Below are positions 1 to 6,233 of a stretch of 24,223 bases of DNA, in pieces. A program made the translations under genes and the position numbers. The DNA is from DASYSA01 sp036003885 (lineage in GTDB: Bacteria; Acidobacteriota; Blastocatellia; UBA7656). The notes beneath the pieces were generated by a model. That model had not been told where the DNA came from, searched no databases, and saw only the letters and a program-made list of their open reading frames with translations. The stretch's first letter is position 1, and each line of letters opens with the position of its first letter. The stretch spans positions 1-24,223 of the forward strand of contig DASYSA010000540.1 in NCBI GenBank assembly GCA_036003885.1. Direction: 5' to 3'.

Positions 1-26
1 ATCCTAAATCCTAAATCCTAAATCCT
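1..26. repeat. Heptanucleotide tandem repeat (ATCCTAA)3 plus partial unit
   Basis: Three exact copies of ATCCTAA (1-7, 8-14, 15-21) followed by ATCCT. The array lies 5 nt beyond the stop codon of the metal transporter gene (minus strand, stop at 32-34). By analogy with the other arrays in this window it may be one arm of an inverted pair whose partner is left of the window; that is inference. Confidence 0.9.
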
Positions 27-31
27 TTCCC

Positions 32-745
32 CTAAGCGAGACCCTTGAGGAGCACTCCGACTACATATGCGAGCCCGGCAGCTATCCCTCCCACGGTTAG
101 GGTCGCCAGCCCCGATCTCCACCACGAGATCGTCGACCAAATGCTCTTTACCGAGCCGATCGTAAAGAAGACGGCTCCGGTCAAAATGGCTGCGAGCGGA
201 AAGGCATTCGAAACCTTGAACAAGAAAGGAATGAGCGGCACCAATCCGCATATCAGGAATGCGCCAAAGGTGCTGATGGCCGCAAGCCAGGCGGACCGGA
301 CCTGGTGTGGCAAGCCATACTCCTCCGTCAGCATCGTTCGCACCCATATCTTACGGTTCGAGGTGATCAGTTCGACCACTCGAGTAAGGTCTTGCCCCTG
401 AAAACCCTTCTCCGCAAAGATCTGACGCACCTCTTCACGCTCTCCGTCGGGATCCATATCTATATGACGGTGCTCTATCGCCTCGATGTGGTCGAAATCG
501 TCGCGCTCGGCCTTGGTGCCCAAATAATTGCTTGCGGCCATTGAAAAGCCGTCTCCTATCAGATTGGCGATCCCCATTACCAGAATGATGCCCGCCGGCA
601 GCTGCGCACCTACAACCCCCGACACGACTGCAAAGGTTGTGACCGCCCCGTCTATGCCCCCGTATACGAAGTCGCGCAGGTAACTGTGACCCGGTCCGGC
701 CGAAAGCCTTGCCTTAATGGCCTCTGGTGTATGGTCATGTTCCAT
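32..745 (-). CDS. VIT1/CCC1 family metal (Fe2+/Mn2+) transporter
   Basis: Predicted inner-membrane transporter of 237 residues, the usual size for bacterial VIT1/CCC1 proteins, which move Fe2+ or Mn2+. The N-terminal half has the family hallmark around RDFVYGGIDGAVTTF in the first membrane helix, followed by GIANLIGDGFSMAASNYLGT in the second. A charged loop of about 70 residues rich in Glu, Asp and His (around DHIEAIEHRHIDMD) follows, matching the cytoplasmic metal-binding insertion of plant and bacterial VIT proteins. Three more hydrophobic helices follow, the last ending near GLAYVVGVLLKGLA. The ATG at 745 is preferred over an upstream in-frame start at 805 because GAGGGGG lies about 6 nt before it. 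The gene is divergent from the universal stress protein gene. Metal specificity cannot be read from sequence. Confidence 0.9.
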   Translation of the reverse strand: MEHDHTPEAIKARLSAGPGHSYLRDFVYGGIDGAVTTFAVVSGVVGAQLPAGIILVMGIANLIGDGFSMAASNYLGTKAERDDFDHIEAIEHRHIDMDPDGEREEVRQIFAEKGFQGQDLTRVVELITSNRKIWVRTMLTEEYGLPHQVRSAWLAAISTFGAFLICGLVPLIPFLFKVSNAFPLAAILTGAVFFTIGSVKSIWSTISWWRSGLATLTVGGIAAGLAYVVGVLLKGLA

Positions 746-772
746 TGATCGCCCCCTCGACTGTCGAACATC

Positions 773-786
773 GGCAATTTTGCACA
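773..786. promoter_or_regulatory. 14-nt motif shared with 1971-1984, possible operator
   Basis: GGCAATTTTGCACA occurs here, 28 nt upstream of the transporter start, and identically at 1971-1984 upstream of the thiamine-binding-type gene. Its core GCAA-TT-TTGC is an interrupted palindrome. Exact recurrence in two intergenic regions of the same stress block suggests a shared binding site, but two copies are weak evidence. Confidence 0.25.
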
Positions 787-818
787 CGATTGCGACCAGA
801 CGCAAGAAACCAGAAAAT

Positions 819-925
819 CGTTCCGGGTTCCGCGTTCTGCGTTCTGCGTCTTATCTGCTCCTGGTGATGAGCGATGCCTACCAAGGCAGACCGAACGCGA
901 AACGCGGAACGCGGAACGCGAAACG
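819..925. repeat. Inverted pair of heptanucleotide arrays (CGTTYYG type)
   Basis: The left arm 819-846 is four heptamers (CGTTCCG, GGTTCCG, CGTTCTG, CGTTCTG). The right arm 893-925 is GAACGCG, AAACGCG, GAACGCG, GAACGCG plus AAACG, the complement orientation of the same unit. The arms could pair imperfectly over about 30 bp around a loop of about 45 nt, and a run of five T follows at 926-930. The array sits between two divergent genes, so a simple terminator role is not obvious. Confidence 0.85.
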
Positions 926-935
926 TTTTTGCCTC

Positions 936-950
936 TGGCACTCTTTCAGC
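936..950 (+). promoter_or_regulatory. Candidate sigma-54 promoter (-24/-12) of the universal stress gene
   Basis: TGGCAC at 936-941 matches the -24 element exactly. GC at 949-950 has the required GG-N10-GC spacing, although the -12 element reads CAGC rather than TTGC. It would start transcription near 961, giving a leader of about 37 nt to the ATG at 998. No enhancer-binding-protein site was identified, so this is a candidate only. Confidence 0.3.
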
Positions 951-997
951 GAACGGCGTATATGTTTTCTGTTGTTGTGGCTGAAAGGAGAGGAGCC

Positions 998-1882
998 ATG
1001 AAGATACTCATCGCGATAGATTCTTCACCTTCCTCCGAGGTGGTGCTAGAGGAAGTGGCGGCACGTCCCTGGCCGAATGCCTCGGTTATCGTTATCAACG
1101 TTCTGGACCTGTTTGCCTTCCCCTCGGGCATCGGAGGCGTTGGCCCCGTGACCGACGCGGAGGCTCGCGCAGCCGAAGTCCTGGTAAAGGACGCCGCAAA
1201 ACGCCTCACTCGCGAGGGTCTCGAGGTTGCAACGACTGTCACAGAGGGGTATCCCCCGACAAGCATAATTGCATATGCGCAGGAGTGGGGTGCTGACTTC
1301 ATTGTCGTGGGATCTCACGGCCACAGCGGTATCTCTCGCTTCCTTCTGGGAAGCGTAGCCCAGAGCGTCGTCCGCGGCGCACATTGTTCGGTGGAAATCG
1401 TACGACAGCGGAACGTGGAAGGGCGCACCGGGATGCGCATCCTATTGGCAACTGATGGCTCGGAACATTCAGCCGCTGCCGCCCGCTCGGTTGCATCACG
1501 TCCCTGGCCCGAGGGTACCGAAGTGAAAGTCGTCTGCTCCGTGAAGGTTATCGTGCCGGCAGCAGACCCCTGGTTCGCGGCCGGAGACGCGCGCCCCCTA
1601 CTCGAAGAACACTCGCGGCAAGCGCGTGAATATCTTGAGGCAGGCGAGAAAATGATGCGTGAAGCGGGGTTGAACGCCTCCAGTGCGGTATTGACTGATG
1701 GGGCAAAGGCGTCGATCGTGGACGAGGCCAGGGACTGGGGCGCCGATCTCGTTGTATTAGGATCCCACGGCAGGCACGGGTTGAATCGGATACTGATGGG
1801 GAGCGTCTCGGAAGCTGTGGCGATGCACGCGCCCTGCTCCGTCGATGTGATTCGGGGGGAAGTGCCGATACCACAGGAGTAG
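998..1882 (+). CDS. Universal stress protein, tandem UspA domains
   Basis: Cytoplasmic protein of 294 residues with two complete UspA folds, residues 1-145 (MKILIAIDSS...) and 146-294 (MRILLATDGS...). Both domains keep the ATP-binding signature G-x2-G-x9-G-[ST]: GSHGHSGISRFLLGS in the first and GSHGRHGLNRILMGS in the second. It is therefore of the nucleotide-binding type, like tandem Usp proteins that promote survival under hypoxia, starvation or oxidative stress. The shared RPWP motif after the first helix of each domain suggests an internal duplication. The ATG at 998 is chosen because AAGGAGAGGAG lies immediately upstream and the domain begins at this Met; an in-frame ATG at 929 would add 23 residues unlike the family. 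The downstream CBS-domain gene fits a stress or energy-sensing context. Confidence 0.95.
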   Translation: MKILIAIDSSPSSEVVLEEVAARPWPNASVIVINVLDLFAFPSGIGGVGPVTDAEARAAEVLVKDAAKRLTREGLEVATTVTEGYPPTSIIAYAQEWGADFIVVGSHGHSGISRFLLGSVAQSVVRGAHCSVEIVRQRNVEGRTGMRILLATDGSEHSAAAARSVASRPWPEGTEVKVVCSVKVIVPAADPWFAAGDARPLLEEHSRQAREYLEAGEKMMREAGLNASSAVLTDGAKASIVDEARDWGADLVVLGSHGRHGLNRILMGSVSEAVAMHAPCSVDVIRGEVPIPQE

Positions 1883-2242
1883 TTTTGAGTTCCGCTTTCC
1901 AGTCCGTCCGTCGGGCCTTCTCCACTCGCTCGGCGCCCATCCCGGTCAGGGAAAAGTGCGACAGCACATGGGCAATTTTGCACAAAGCAGTGGGTAACTT
2001 TGCCCGGATTTGCTAAGTCAACAACACGATCGGCAATGAAATCGCATATTGACTGCCCGGCATAAATATTGCGTGTCGGACCGAAGCGGTCGGCATACGT
2101 GTATCAGGCAAACTCTGGAGTACAGAAGTGGCAAGCGATGTCCCCACATCTCGATCAACAGAACAGACAGTCCTGTCCAGGTAGGCAGTTGAGGGCGTGG
2201 CCGGTCCCTCAACATCCCGGTGGACACCGGCGAGAGGCTCTT
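1883..2242. other. Intergenic stretch without a convincing gene
   Basis: These 360 nt hold only ORFs antisense to, or extending from, neighbouring genes, with no family signature. Visible structure is limited to the second copy of the 14-nt motif (1971-1984), a loosely related GGGTAACTTTGCCC at 1992-2005, and a short GACCG/CGGTC hairpin near 2078-2090. A strong terminator after the universal stress gene was not seen. Confidence 0.5.
1971..1984. promoter_or_regulatory. Second copy of the 14-nt GGCAATTTTGCACA motif
   Basis: Exact copy of the motif at 773-786. Here it lies about 260 nt upstream of the thiamine-binding-type gene. A diverged relative, GGGTAACTTTGCCC, follows about 20 nt downstream. 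Confidence 0.25.
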
Positions 2243-2656
2243 ATGCTAGTTGACCTTCAGGCTACACCGCTAGGGCGCGTGCGTGCGGTCCTTCGCTTCG
2301 ACCAGCCGCGCAGGATACTGATCGAGTTGAGTATTAATCCGGTTGGCGGGGAAACCCCCTCTAGCCAGGAGATCGCCCAGATACTAAGAACAGTTCGCGA
2401 CGACCGGTACGCTGATTTCTCTGAGCGATCTACCGCCGGTGGCCACGTCGACTGGAATGCAGTGATGGCCTTCGCCACCTGTTGCCACGATGCGGTCCGC
2501 GCGGTGTCCCGACGCGTAATCACTACGGTGCGTATCGAGGACGAGCGAGTTGTCAGCGAGACGGAACATGACGTTGATTCCACGGCAAGCGGCCGCACCG
2601 CCAACCACGCTCTTCGCGTGGCTGCCCGAGCAGGCGGCCACTCCTTCGAGCTATGA
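2243..2656 (+). CDS. Probable MTH1187/YkoF-type thiamine-binding family protein (DUF77)
   Basis: Small cytoplasmic protein of 137 residues from the ATG at 2243. Residues about 25-100 match the pattern I know for the DUF77/MTH1187 ferredoxin-like family. An ILIELSINPVG strand corresponds to the family opening. WNAVMAFATCCHDAV matches the WDEVMxxxKxCHEAx helix, and RRVITTVRIEDER matches the RVxTTIKIDDR strand. Family members bind thiamine or related pyrimidines and are usually about 100 residues; the roles of most are unknown. Two oddities: about 24 extra residues precede the core, and a tail of about 37 residues (to GGHSFEL) follows it. GAGAGG lies 5 nt before the chosen ATG. An upstream in-frame ATG at 2069 is possible but would add an unlikely Gln/Pro/His-rich leader, and a GTG at 2279 would shorten the extension. 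Identification is from memory of the motif. Confidence 0.6.
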   Translation: MLVDLQATPLGRVRAVLRFDQPRRILIELSINPVGGETPSSQEIAQILRTVRDDRYADFSERSTAGGHVDWNAVMAFATCCHDAVRAVSRRVITTVRIEDERVVSETEHDVDSTASGRTANHALRVAARAGGHSFEL

Positions 2657-2807
2657 GACTATCCCTGGAAGTTCGCTATGAACGTCCGGGAGAGACCAAG
2701 CCTGCGGTCGCCTGTATGCGCCCGCATTTCCAGATAGCAGACACCGGGACGAGTGCTCCTCGTCTCGTGTACAAGTCGACCGACGGCTTAACCAAGGGAG
2801 GTTCACT

Positions 2808-3305
2808 ATGAGAGTTCAGGACATTATGAGTAAAGCAGTGAAGAGTTGCCGGCCCGAAACGAATCTTGCTGAAGCTGCAAGCATTTTGTGGGAAGGCGAC
2901 TGCGGGATACTTCCGGTGATTGGCGATGGCGGAAAGGTGATCGGGATGATCACCGATCGCGACCTCGCAATGGCTGTGGGAACCACGAACAGAATTCCCT
3001 CAGATATTCAGGTCGGTGAGGCCATGTCCAAAGACGTTCATGACTGTGCTCCCGACGACGACATACACGCTGCCCTGGAGACAATGCGGAAAGAGAAGGT
3101 GCGGCGTCTTGCCGTGGTGAACAGTAATGGCGCGATCGAGGGAATCCTGTCGCTAAACGACCTGGCGCGGCACTCCGAAAAGCTTGATGTCCGCAAGACA
3201 ACAGCTGAACTATCCTATGACGACGTGGTCCTCACCCTGAAGGCAATCTCCGAGCATCGACGTTTAGCGCTGACCCTGGAGGCACAGGTCGCCACGCCAA
3301 GGTGA
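2808..3305 (+). CDS. Tandem CBS-domain protein
   Basis: Stand-alone cytoplasmic CBS pair of 165 residues. CBS1 (about 1-60) runs from VQDIMSKAVKSCRPETNL to GKVIGMITDRDLAMAV. CBS2 (about 69-125) runs from VGEAMSKDVHDCAPDDDI to GAIEGILSLNDLARH. Such Bateman modules bind adenine nucleotides (AMP, ATP or SAM) and report cell energy state; the TDRD segment after strand beta-3 of CBS1 is the usual ribose-contacting position. No catalytic or DNA-binding domain is attached; the helical tail of about 40 residues is unassigned. AAGGGAGG 7 nt upstream supports the start. Proximity to a tandem universal stress protein recalls hypoxia or dormancy regulons of other bacteria, but co-regulation here is inference. 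Confidence 0.92.
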   Translation: MRVQDIMSKAVKSCRPETNLAEAASILWEGDCGILPVIGDGGKVIGMITDRDLAMAVGTTNRIPSDIQVGEAMSKDVHDCAPDDDIHAALETMRKEKVRRLAVVNSNGAIEGILSLNDLARHSEKLDVRKTTAELSYDDVVLTLKAISEHRRLALTLEAQVATPR

Positions 3306-3413
3306 CGAAGAAGGTCCTTCCGCAGAGATTAGAGAAGATAGATCTGCCGGTTCCTTAGACGTTTTGGGGTTCCCGGCTTCAGGGCGGACGCCTGCAGAAG
3401 CGGCAAGGCGTGA

Positions 3414-3466
3414 TTGACAGATTCACGCTGGAGACAGTAGTTTCATGTGACTTTCTCATAGTCACA
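3414..3466 (+). promoter_or_regulatory. Possible promoter with overlapping palindromic operator
   Basis: A perfect -35 hexamer TTGACA (3414-3419) is followed after 18 nt by a weak -10 (TAGTTT, 3438-3443). A perfect inverted repeat TGTGACT (3446-3452) / AGTCACA (3460-3466) with a 7-nt loop covers the expected start region. It lies about 40 nt before the small exported protein gene. The palindrome resembles CRP half-sites, but the spacing is wrong for CRP. Confidence 0.3.
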
Positions 3467-3504
3467 CAGTCATCCCCTGTAATGATTAAGTGAGGAGGAA
3501 CTCA

Positions 3505-3906
3505 ATGTTCAAGAAACCGTTAGCGATGGTTCTCTCCGGTCTGCTGATTACCACGGTACTCAGCGCAGGGACGGCATCCGCCAACTCGAAAACGGAACGG
3601 CAGGCCCGGTTTACCGAGAAGGTCAGGGTCAATATTGCAAAGTTGGGCACTGGCAACAATGCGCTCATCGCGCTCAAGTTGAAAGACAAGACGAAGGTGG
3701 CGGGCTACATCAGCGAAGTACACGCAGACTCATTTGTTGTCGTCCATCCCAAGTTTGGCACGGTCACCTCGGTCAACTATGCCGATGTAGCGCAGGCGAA
3801 GGGAAATAACCTCTCAACCGGAGCCAAGATCGCCATCGGGATCGGGATTGGCGCCGCTGCCGTGCTCATCATTCTCCTCATTTACATAAGCTGCTGCACC
3901 GGGTAG
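3505..3906 (+). CDS. Small exported protein with Sm-like segment and C-terminal membrane anchor
   Basis: A protein of 133 residues with unknown function. Residues 1-27 form a clear Sec signal peptide (MFKKPLAMVLSGLLITTVLS, then AxA-type sites around TASANS). Residues about 45-95 are predicted beta-rich: ALIALKLKDKTKVAGYISEV, then DSFVVVHPKFGTVTSVNYAD. The rhythm resembles an Sm/SH3-like small barrel with its characteristic KDGxxxxGxI turn. The C-terminus has a Gly/Ala/Ile-rich transmembrane helix (about 106-129) ending in a Cys pair (SCCTG). Similar short proteins are, as far as I recall, common in Acidobacteriota, but I know no assigned role. The start at 3505 is supported by GAGGAGGAA 4-5 nt upstream; a GTG at 3490 would add five residues. 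It is probably a stand-alone transcription unit. Confidence 0.8.
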   Translation: MFKKPLAMVLSGLLITTVLSAGTASANSKTERQARFTEKVRVNIAKLGTGNNALIALKLKDKTKVAGYISEVHADSFVVVHPKFGTVTSVNYADVAQAKGNNLSTGAKIAIGIGIGAAAVLIILLIYISCCTG

Positions 3907-4103
3907 CAGGCCCGAGAGTGTTGCGCGAAGAAGCCGCCTCTGCGCAACGGCCCGCCTGTTCCGCGGTGGAGGCCTTTCAAGCTCAAAAGATCTGATGCAC
4001 TCCGGAAAATAAGCCCGGCACTCGACGCCGCGGGTGACTATTCATTTGTATTCAACTGATATCTGGCATATTTTTATACCCGCTGCTTCGAAGATCAATC
4101 ATC
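3907..4103. other. Intergenic region with a weak stem-loop
   Basis: GTTGCGC (3920-3926) and GCGCAAC (3942-3948) can form a 7-bp stem around a 15-nt loop just after the small exported protein gene, but no T tract follows, so terminator function is doubtful. The remaining sequence up to the glycosyltransferase is AT-richer (4040-4080) and may hold its promoter; no convincing hexamer pair was fixed, and the ATG at 4104 has no clear Shine-Dalgarno sequence. Confidence 0.3.
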
Positions 4104-5105
4104 ATGCTGGATCCAGGAACAGGAAACACGGCCGGCTCGCCCTCGATCTCGATAGTAATACCGTTGCTCAATGAGGAGCCGGTCCTCGAGAGACTCCATC
4201 GTCGGCTGGCGGCTGTCCTGCGTGAGATGGACGCCGAGCACGAGATCATTTTCGTTGACGACGGAAGCATCGACGGTTCGATCCAGACAATTCAGCGGCT
4301 GCGGGTGCTCGATCCGTCCGTGAGGTACATTCGGTTTCGCCGCAACTTCGGCAAGTCGGCTGCGCTCGCCGCAGGCTTTCGATATGCGCGCCTCGAGATA
4401 ATTGTGACGATGGACGCGGACCTTCAGGACCTCCCTGAGCAACTGCCGGTGCTAATGAGCAAGCTGGGAGAGGGTTTCGACCTCGTTTCGGGTTGGCGAC
4501 ATCAGCGTCACGATAAGCTGACCCGGAGGCTCGGGTCGAGGCTCTACAACTGGACCACGGCGAAACTCACCGGCGTGCGGCTTCACGACATTAACTGCGG
4601 GTTCAAATGCTATCGACGCGAGGTGCTCGATGAAGTGATGATTTACGGAGAGCGCCATCGCTACATTCCCGTGCTGGCCAGCTATCGGGGTTTTCGATTG
4701 GGTGAGGTCAAGATCGAGCACGCTCCGCGAGATCACGGACGGTCACGATATGGTTTCAATCGAGTTATCGGAGGTATTTTCAGCTTGCTGACCGTGATAC
4801 TGCTGACACGATACTCGAACAGGCCGCTGCACTTCTTTGGTTTGATGGGGGCCGGCTTGTTCTCGATTGGGACTGCGATCGATCTGTATCTGATTATGGC
4901 CCGAGTGCTCTTCAAAGAGTGGTTGAGCAATCGACCTCTGTTAATCATAGGGACGTTGTTTGTAATCGTCGGCGTCCAGTTTGTCTTGTTCGGATTGCTG
5001 GCCGAGATGATAGCGTTCTCGTATCGGCGCGAAAGCGACTACTCGATTGTGGAGACGAGCGAGGCTGGTGACCTGGCGCTCAGCCGCGGAGAAAGCGACC
5101 GGTGA
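4104..5105 (+). CDS. Family 2 glycosyltransferase, membrane-anchored (GtrB/ArnC/DPM1-like)
   Basis: Inner-membrane enzyme of 333 residues, the typical size of GT2 enzymes that transfer a sugar from a nucleotide donor to polyprenyl phosphate. The GT-A domain opens with SISIVIPLLNEE (14-25). It carries the nucleotide-binding DDGS at 52-55 and the metal-binding DAD of TMDADLQDLP near 104-106. The later NCGFKCYRREV, HRYIPVLA and GRSRYGFNRV segments are diagnostic of the dolichol-phosphate-mannose-synthase-like subgroup. Two hydrophobic helices follow (about 244-268 and 281-308), then a cytoplasmic tail. The stop overlaps the GTG start of the GT4 gene by 4 nt (GTGA), indicating translational coupling. 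Product and acceptor are unknown; surface glycan or glycolipid assembly is the likely setting. The start is taken at the ATG just ahead of the domain. Confidence 0.93.
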   Translation: MLDPGTGNTAGSPSISIVIPLLNEEPVLERLHRRLAAVLREMDAEHEIIFVDDGSIDGSIQTIQRLRVLDPSVRYIRFRRNFGKSAALAAGFRYARLEIIVTMDADLQDLPEQLPVLMSKLGEGFDLVSGWRHQRHDKLTRRLGSRLYNWTTAKLTGVRLHDINCGFKCYRREVLDEVMIYGERHRYIPVLASYRGFRLGEVKIEHAPRDHGRSRYGFNRVIGGIFSLLTVILLTRYSNRPLHFFGLMGAGLFSIGTAIDLYLIMARVLFKEWLSNRPLLIIGTLFVIVGVQFVLFGLLAEMIAFSYRRESDYSIVETSEAGDLALSRGESDR

Positions 5106-6196
5106 GGCTCGCGATAGTCGGGCCGGCGTACCCGTTGCGCGGAGGCATCGCTCACCACGTCTACTGGTTGCACCGGGAACTCACGTCGCGCGGCCACGAA
5201 GTTCAAGTGATCTCCTACCGAAGACTCTACCCCAGGTTCCTTTTTCCCGGCAGTTCCGTCTTTGACACAAGCCAACTGAAACTCGACGCCGACGCGCGCG
5301 CAATCCTCAACCCGATGAACCCCCTTTCGTGGATTCAATGCTTCGAAGCAGTCAAAGAGTTTGCACCTGATGTTGTGGTCATAGAATGGTGGAACCCCTT
5401 CTTCGCGCCGCTTGTCGGAGTGCTTGCGAGGATGTTCGTTATGGCCGGGATGAAGTGCCTCATCGAGTGTCACAACGTGCTGCCGCACGAGCAGAGAAGG
5501 ATCGACCGTCCTCTTTTGAAGTTCGCCTTCTCGCCGGTAACTCATTTCATCACCCACTCGAAATCCGACCGCGATGACTTACTGAGCATTCTTCCGGAGA
5601 AAGAGGTCGAGGTCGCCTCCCTTCCAATTCTCCAGGAGTTCTCCGCGGCCAGCCGCCCCGAGCGAAAGGGGCGAACAATCCTCTTCTTCGGCATCGTGCG
5701 CAAGTACAAGGGCCTGGACGTGTTGTTGCGAGCGATGCCGAAGGTCCTGTCTGAAGTCGAATGCAACCTCATTGTCTCCGGTGAGTTTTACGAGCCTGTA
5801 GAAGAATATGAACGCCTGGTCGACGAGCTGGGCATCGCGGCTCACGTGAGAATCGAAAACCTTTATATGCCCAACGAAGAGGTGCCGGCGCTGTTCGATC
5901 GGGCTGATGTTCTGGTCTTGCCGTACCTGAGCGCTACTCAGAGCGCGGTTGCCGGGATAGCCCTGGTGAATGGATTGCCGATTATCGCTTCGCGAACAGG
6001 CGGGCTTTCTGAGGTGGTTAAGGAAGGCGTGACCGGTCTTTTGTTCCCGCCCGGAGACTCGGATGCCCTTGGCGAGAGACTCATTCACTACTTCGCCAGC
6101 GGAGCCCGAGAGACGATGACCGCGAATCTCCGCAATGCAAATGCCCTCGAGGCCGATGTGTCGATCGCAGACGCAATAGAGGATTTTGGATTTTAG
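5102..6196 (+). CDS. Family 4 (GT-B fold) glycosyltransferase, 3' end formed by a repeat
   Basis: Cytoplasmic or membrane-associated GT-B enzyme of 364 residues starting with GTG inside the preceding stop (GTGA overlap). The acceptor-domain glycine loop is YPLRGGIAHHV (10-20), and VVVIEWWNPFFAPLVGVLAR lies mid-way through the N-domain. The donor domain begins near RTILFFGIVRKYKGLDVLLRA (191-211). The family motif corresponding to EPxGxxxxEAxAxGxPVI is diverged here to SATQSAVAGIALVNGLPIIA (277-296), followed by SRTGGLSEVVKEGVTGLL. The usual first Glu of that motif is replaced, so the donor site may be modified. The last codons (Asp-Phe-Gly-Phe) and the TAG stop fall inside the inverted heptamer repeat at 6181-6231. 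The protein ends around SIADAIEDF, where relatives continue only a little further, so a small C-terminal replacement is likely and activity may survive. Confidence 0.9.
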   Translation: MRLAIVGPAYPLRGGIAHHVYWLHRELTSRGHEVQVISYRRLYPRFLFPGSSVFDTSQLKLDADARAILNPMNPLSWIQCFEAVKEFAPDVVVIEWWNPFFAPLVGVLARMFVMAGMKCLIECHNVLPHEQRRIDRPLLKFAFSPVTHFITHSKSDRDDLLSILPEKEVEVASLPILQEFSAASRPERKGRTILFFGIVRKYKGLDVLLRAMPKVLSEVECNLIVSGEFYEPVEEYERLVDELGIAAHVRIENLYMPNEEVPALFDRADVLVLPYLSATQSAVAGIALVNGLPIIASRTGGLSEVVKEGVTGLLFPPGDSDALGERLIHYFASGARETMTANLRNANALEADVSIADAIEDFGF

Positions 6197-6231
6197 ATTT
6201 TGGATCATCCAAAATCTAAAATCCAAAATCC
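6181..6231. repeat. Perfect 25-bp inverted repeat made of GATTTTG/GATTTTA heptamers; likely bidirectional terminator
   Basis: The arms 6181-6205 and 6207-6231 are exact reverse complements with one base (C, 6206) between. Each arm consists of three heptamers (GATTTTG, GATTTTA, GATTTTG). The element fills the gap between the convergent GT4 and citrate synthase genes: the GT4 stop is inside the left arm and the citrate synthase stop is 2 nt beyond the right arm. Transcripts in both directions would fold into a long AT-rich hairpin, so a terminator or mRNA 3'-end protection role is plausible but unproven. Confidence 0.9.
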
Positions 6232-6233
6232 CG

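Noticed and set aside
819..930. Ordinary terminator formed by the inverted array and its T run
   Set aside because: It lies between two divergent genes, where no transcript is expected to end; the hairpin may have another role.
3446..3466. CRP/FNR binding site (TGTGA...TCACA)
   Set aside because: The half-sites are 11 nt apart rather than 6, so it is kept only as a generic palindrome.
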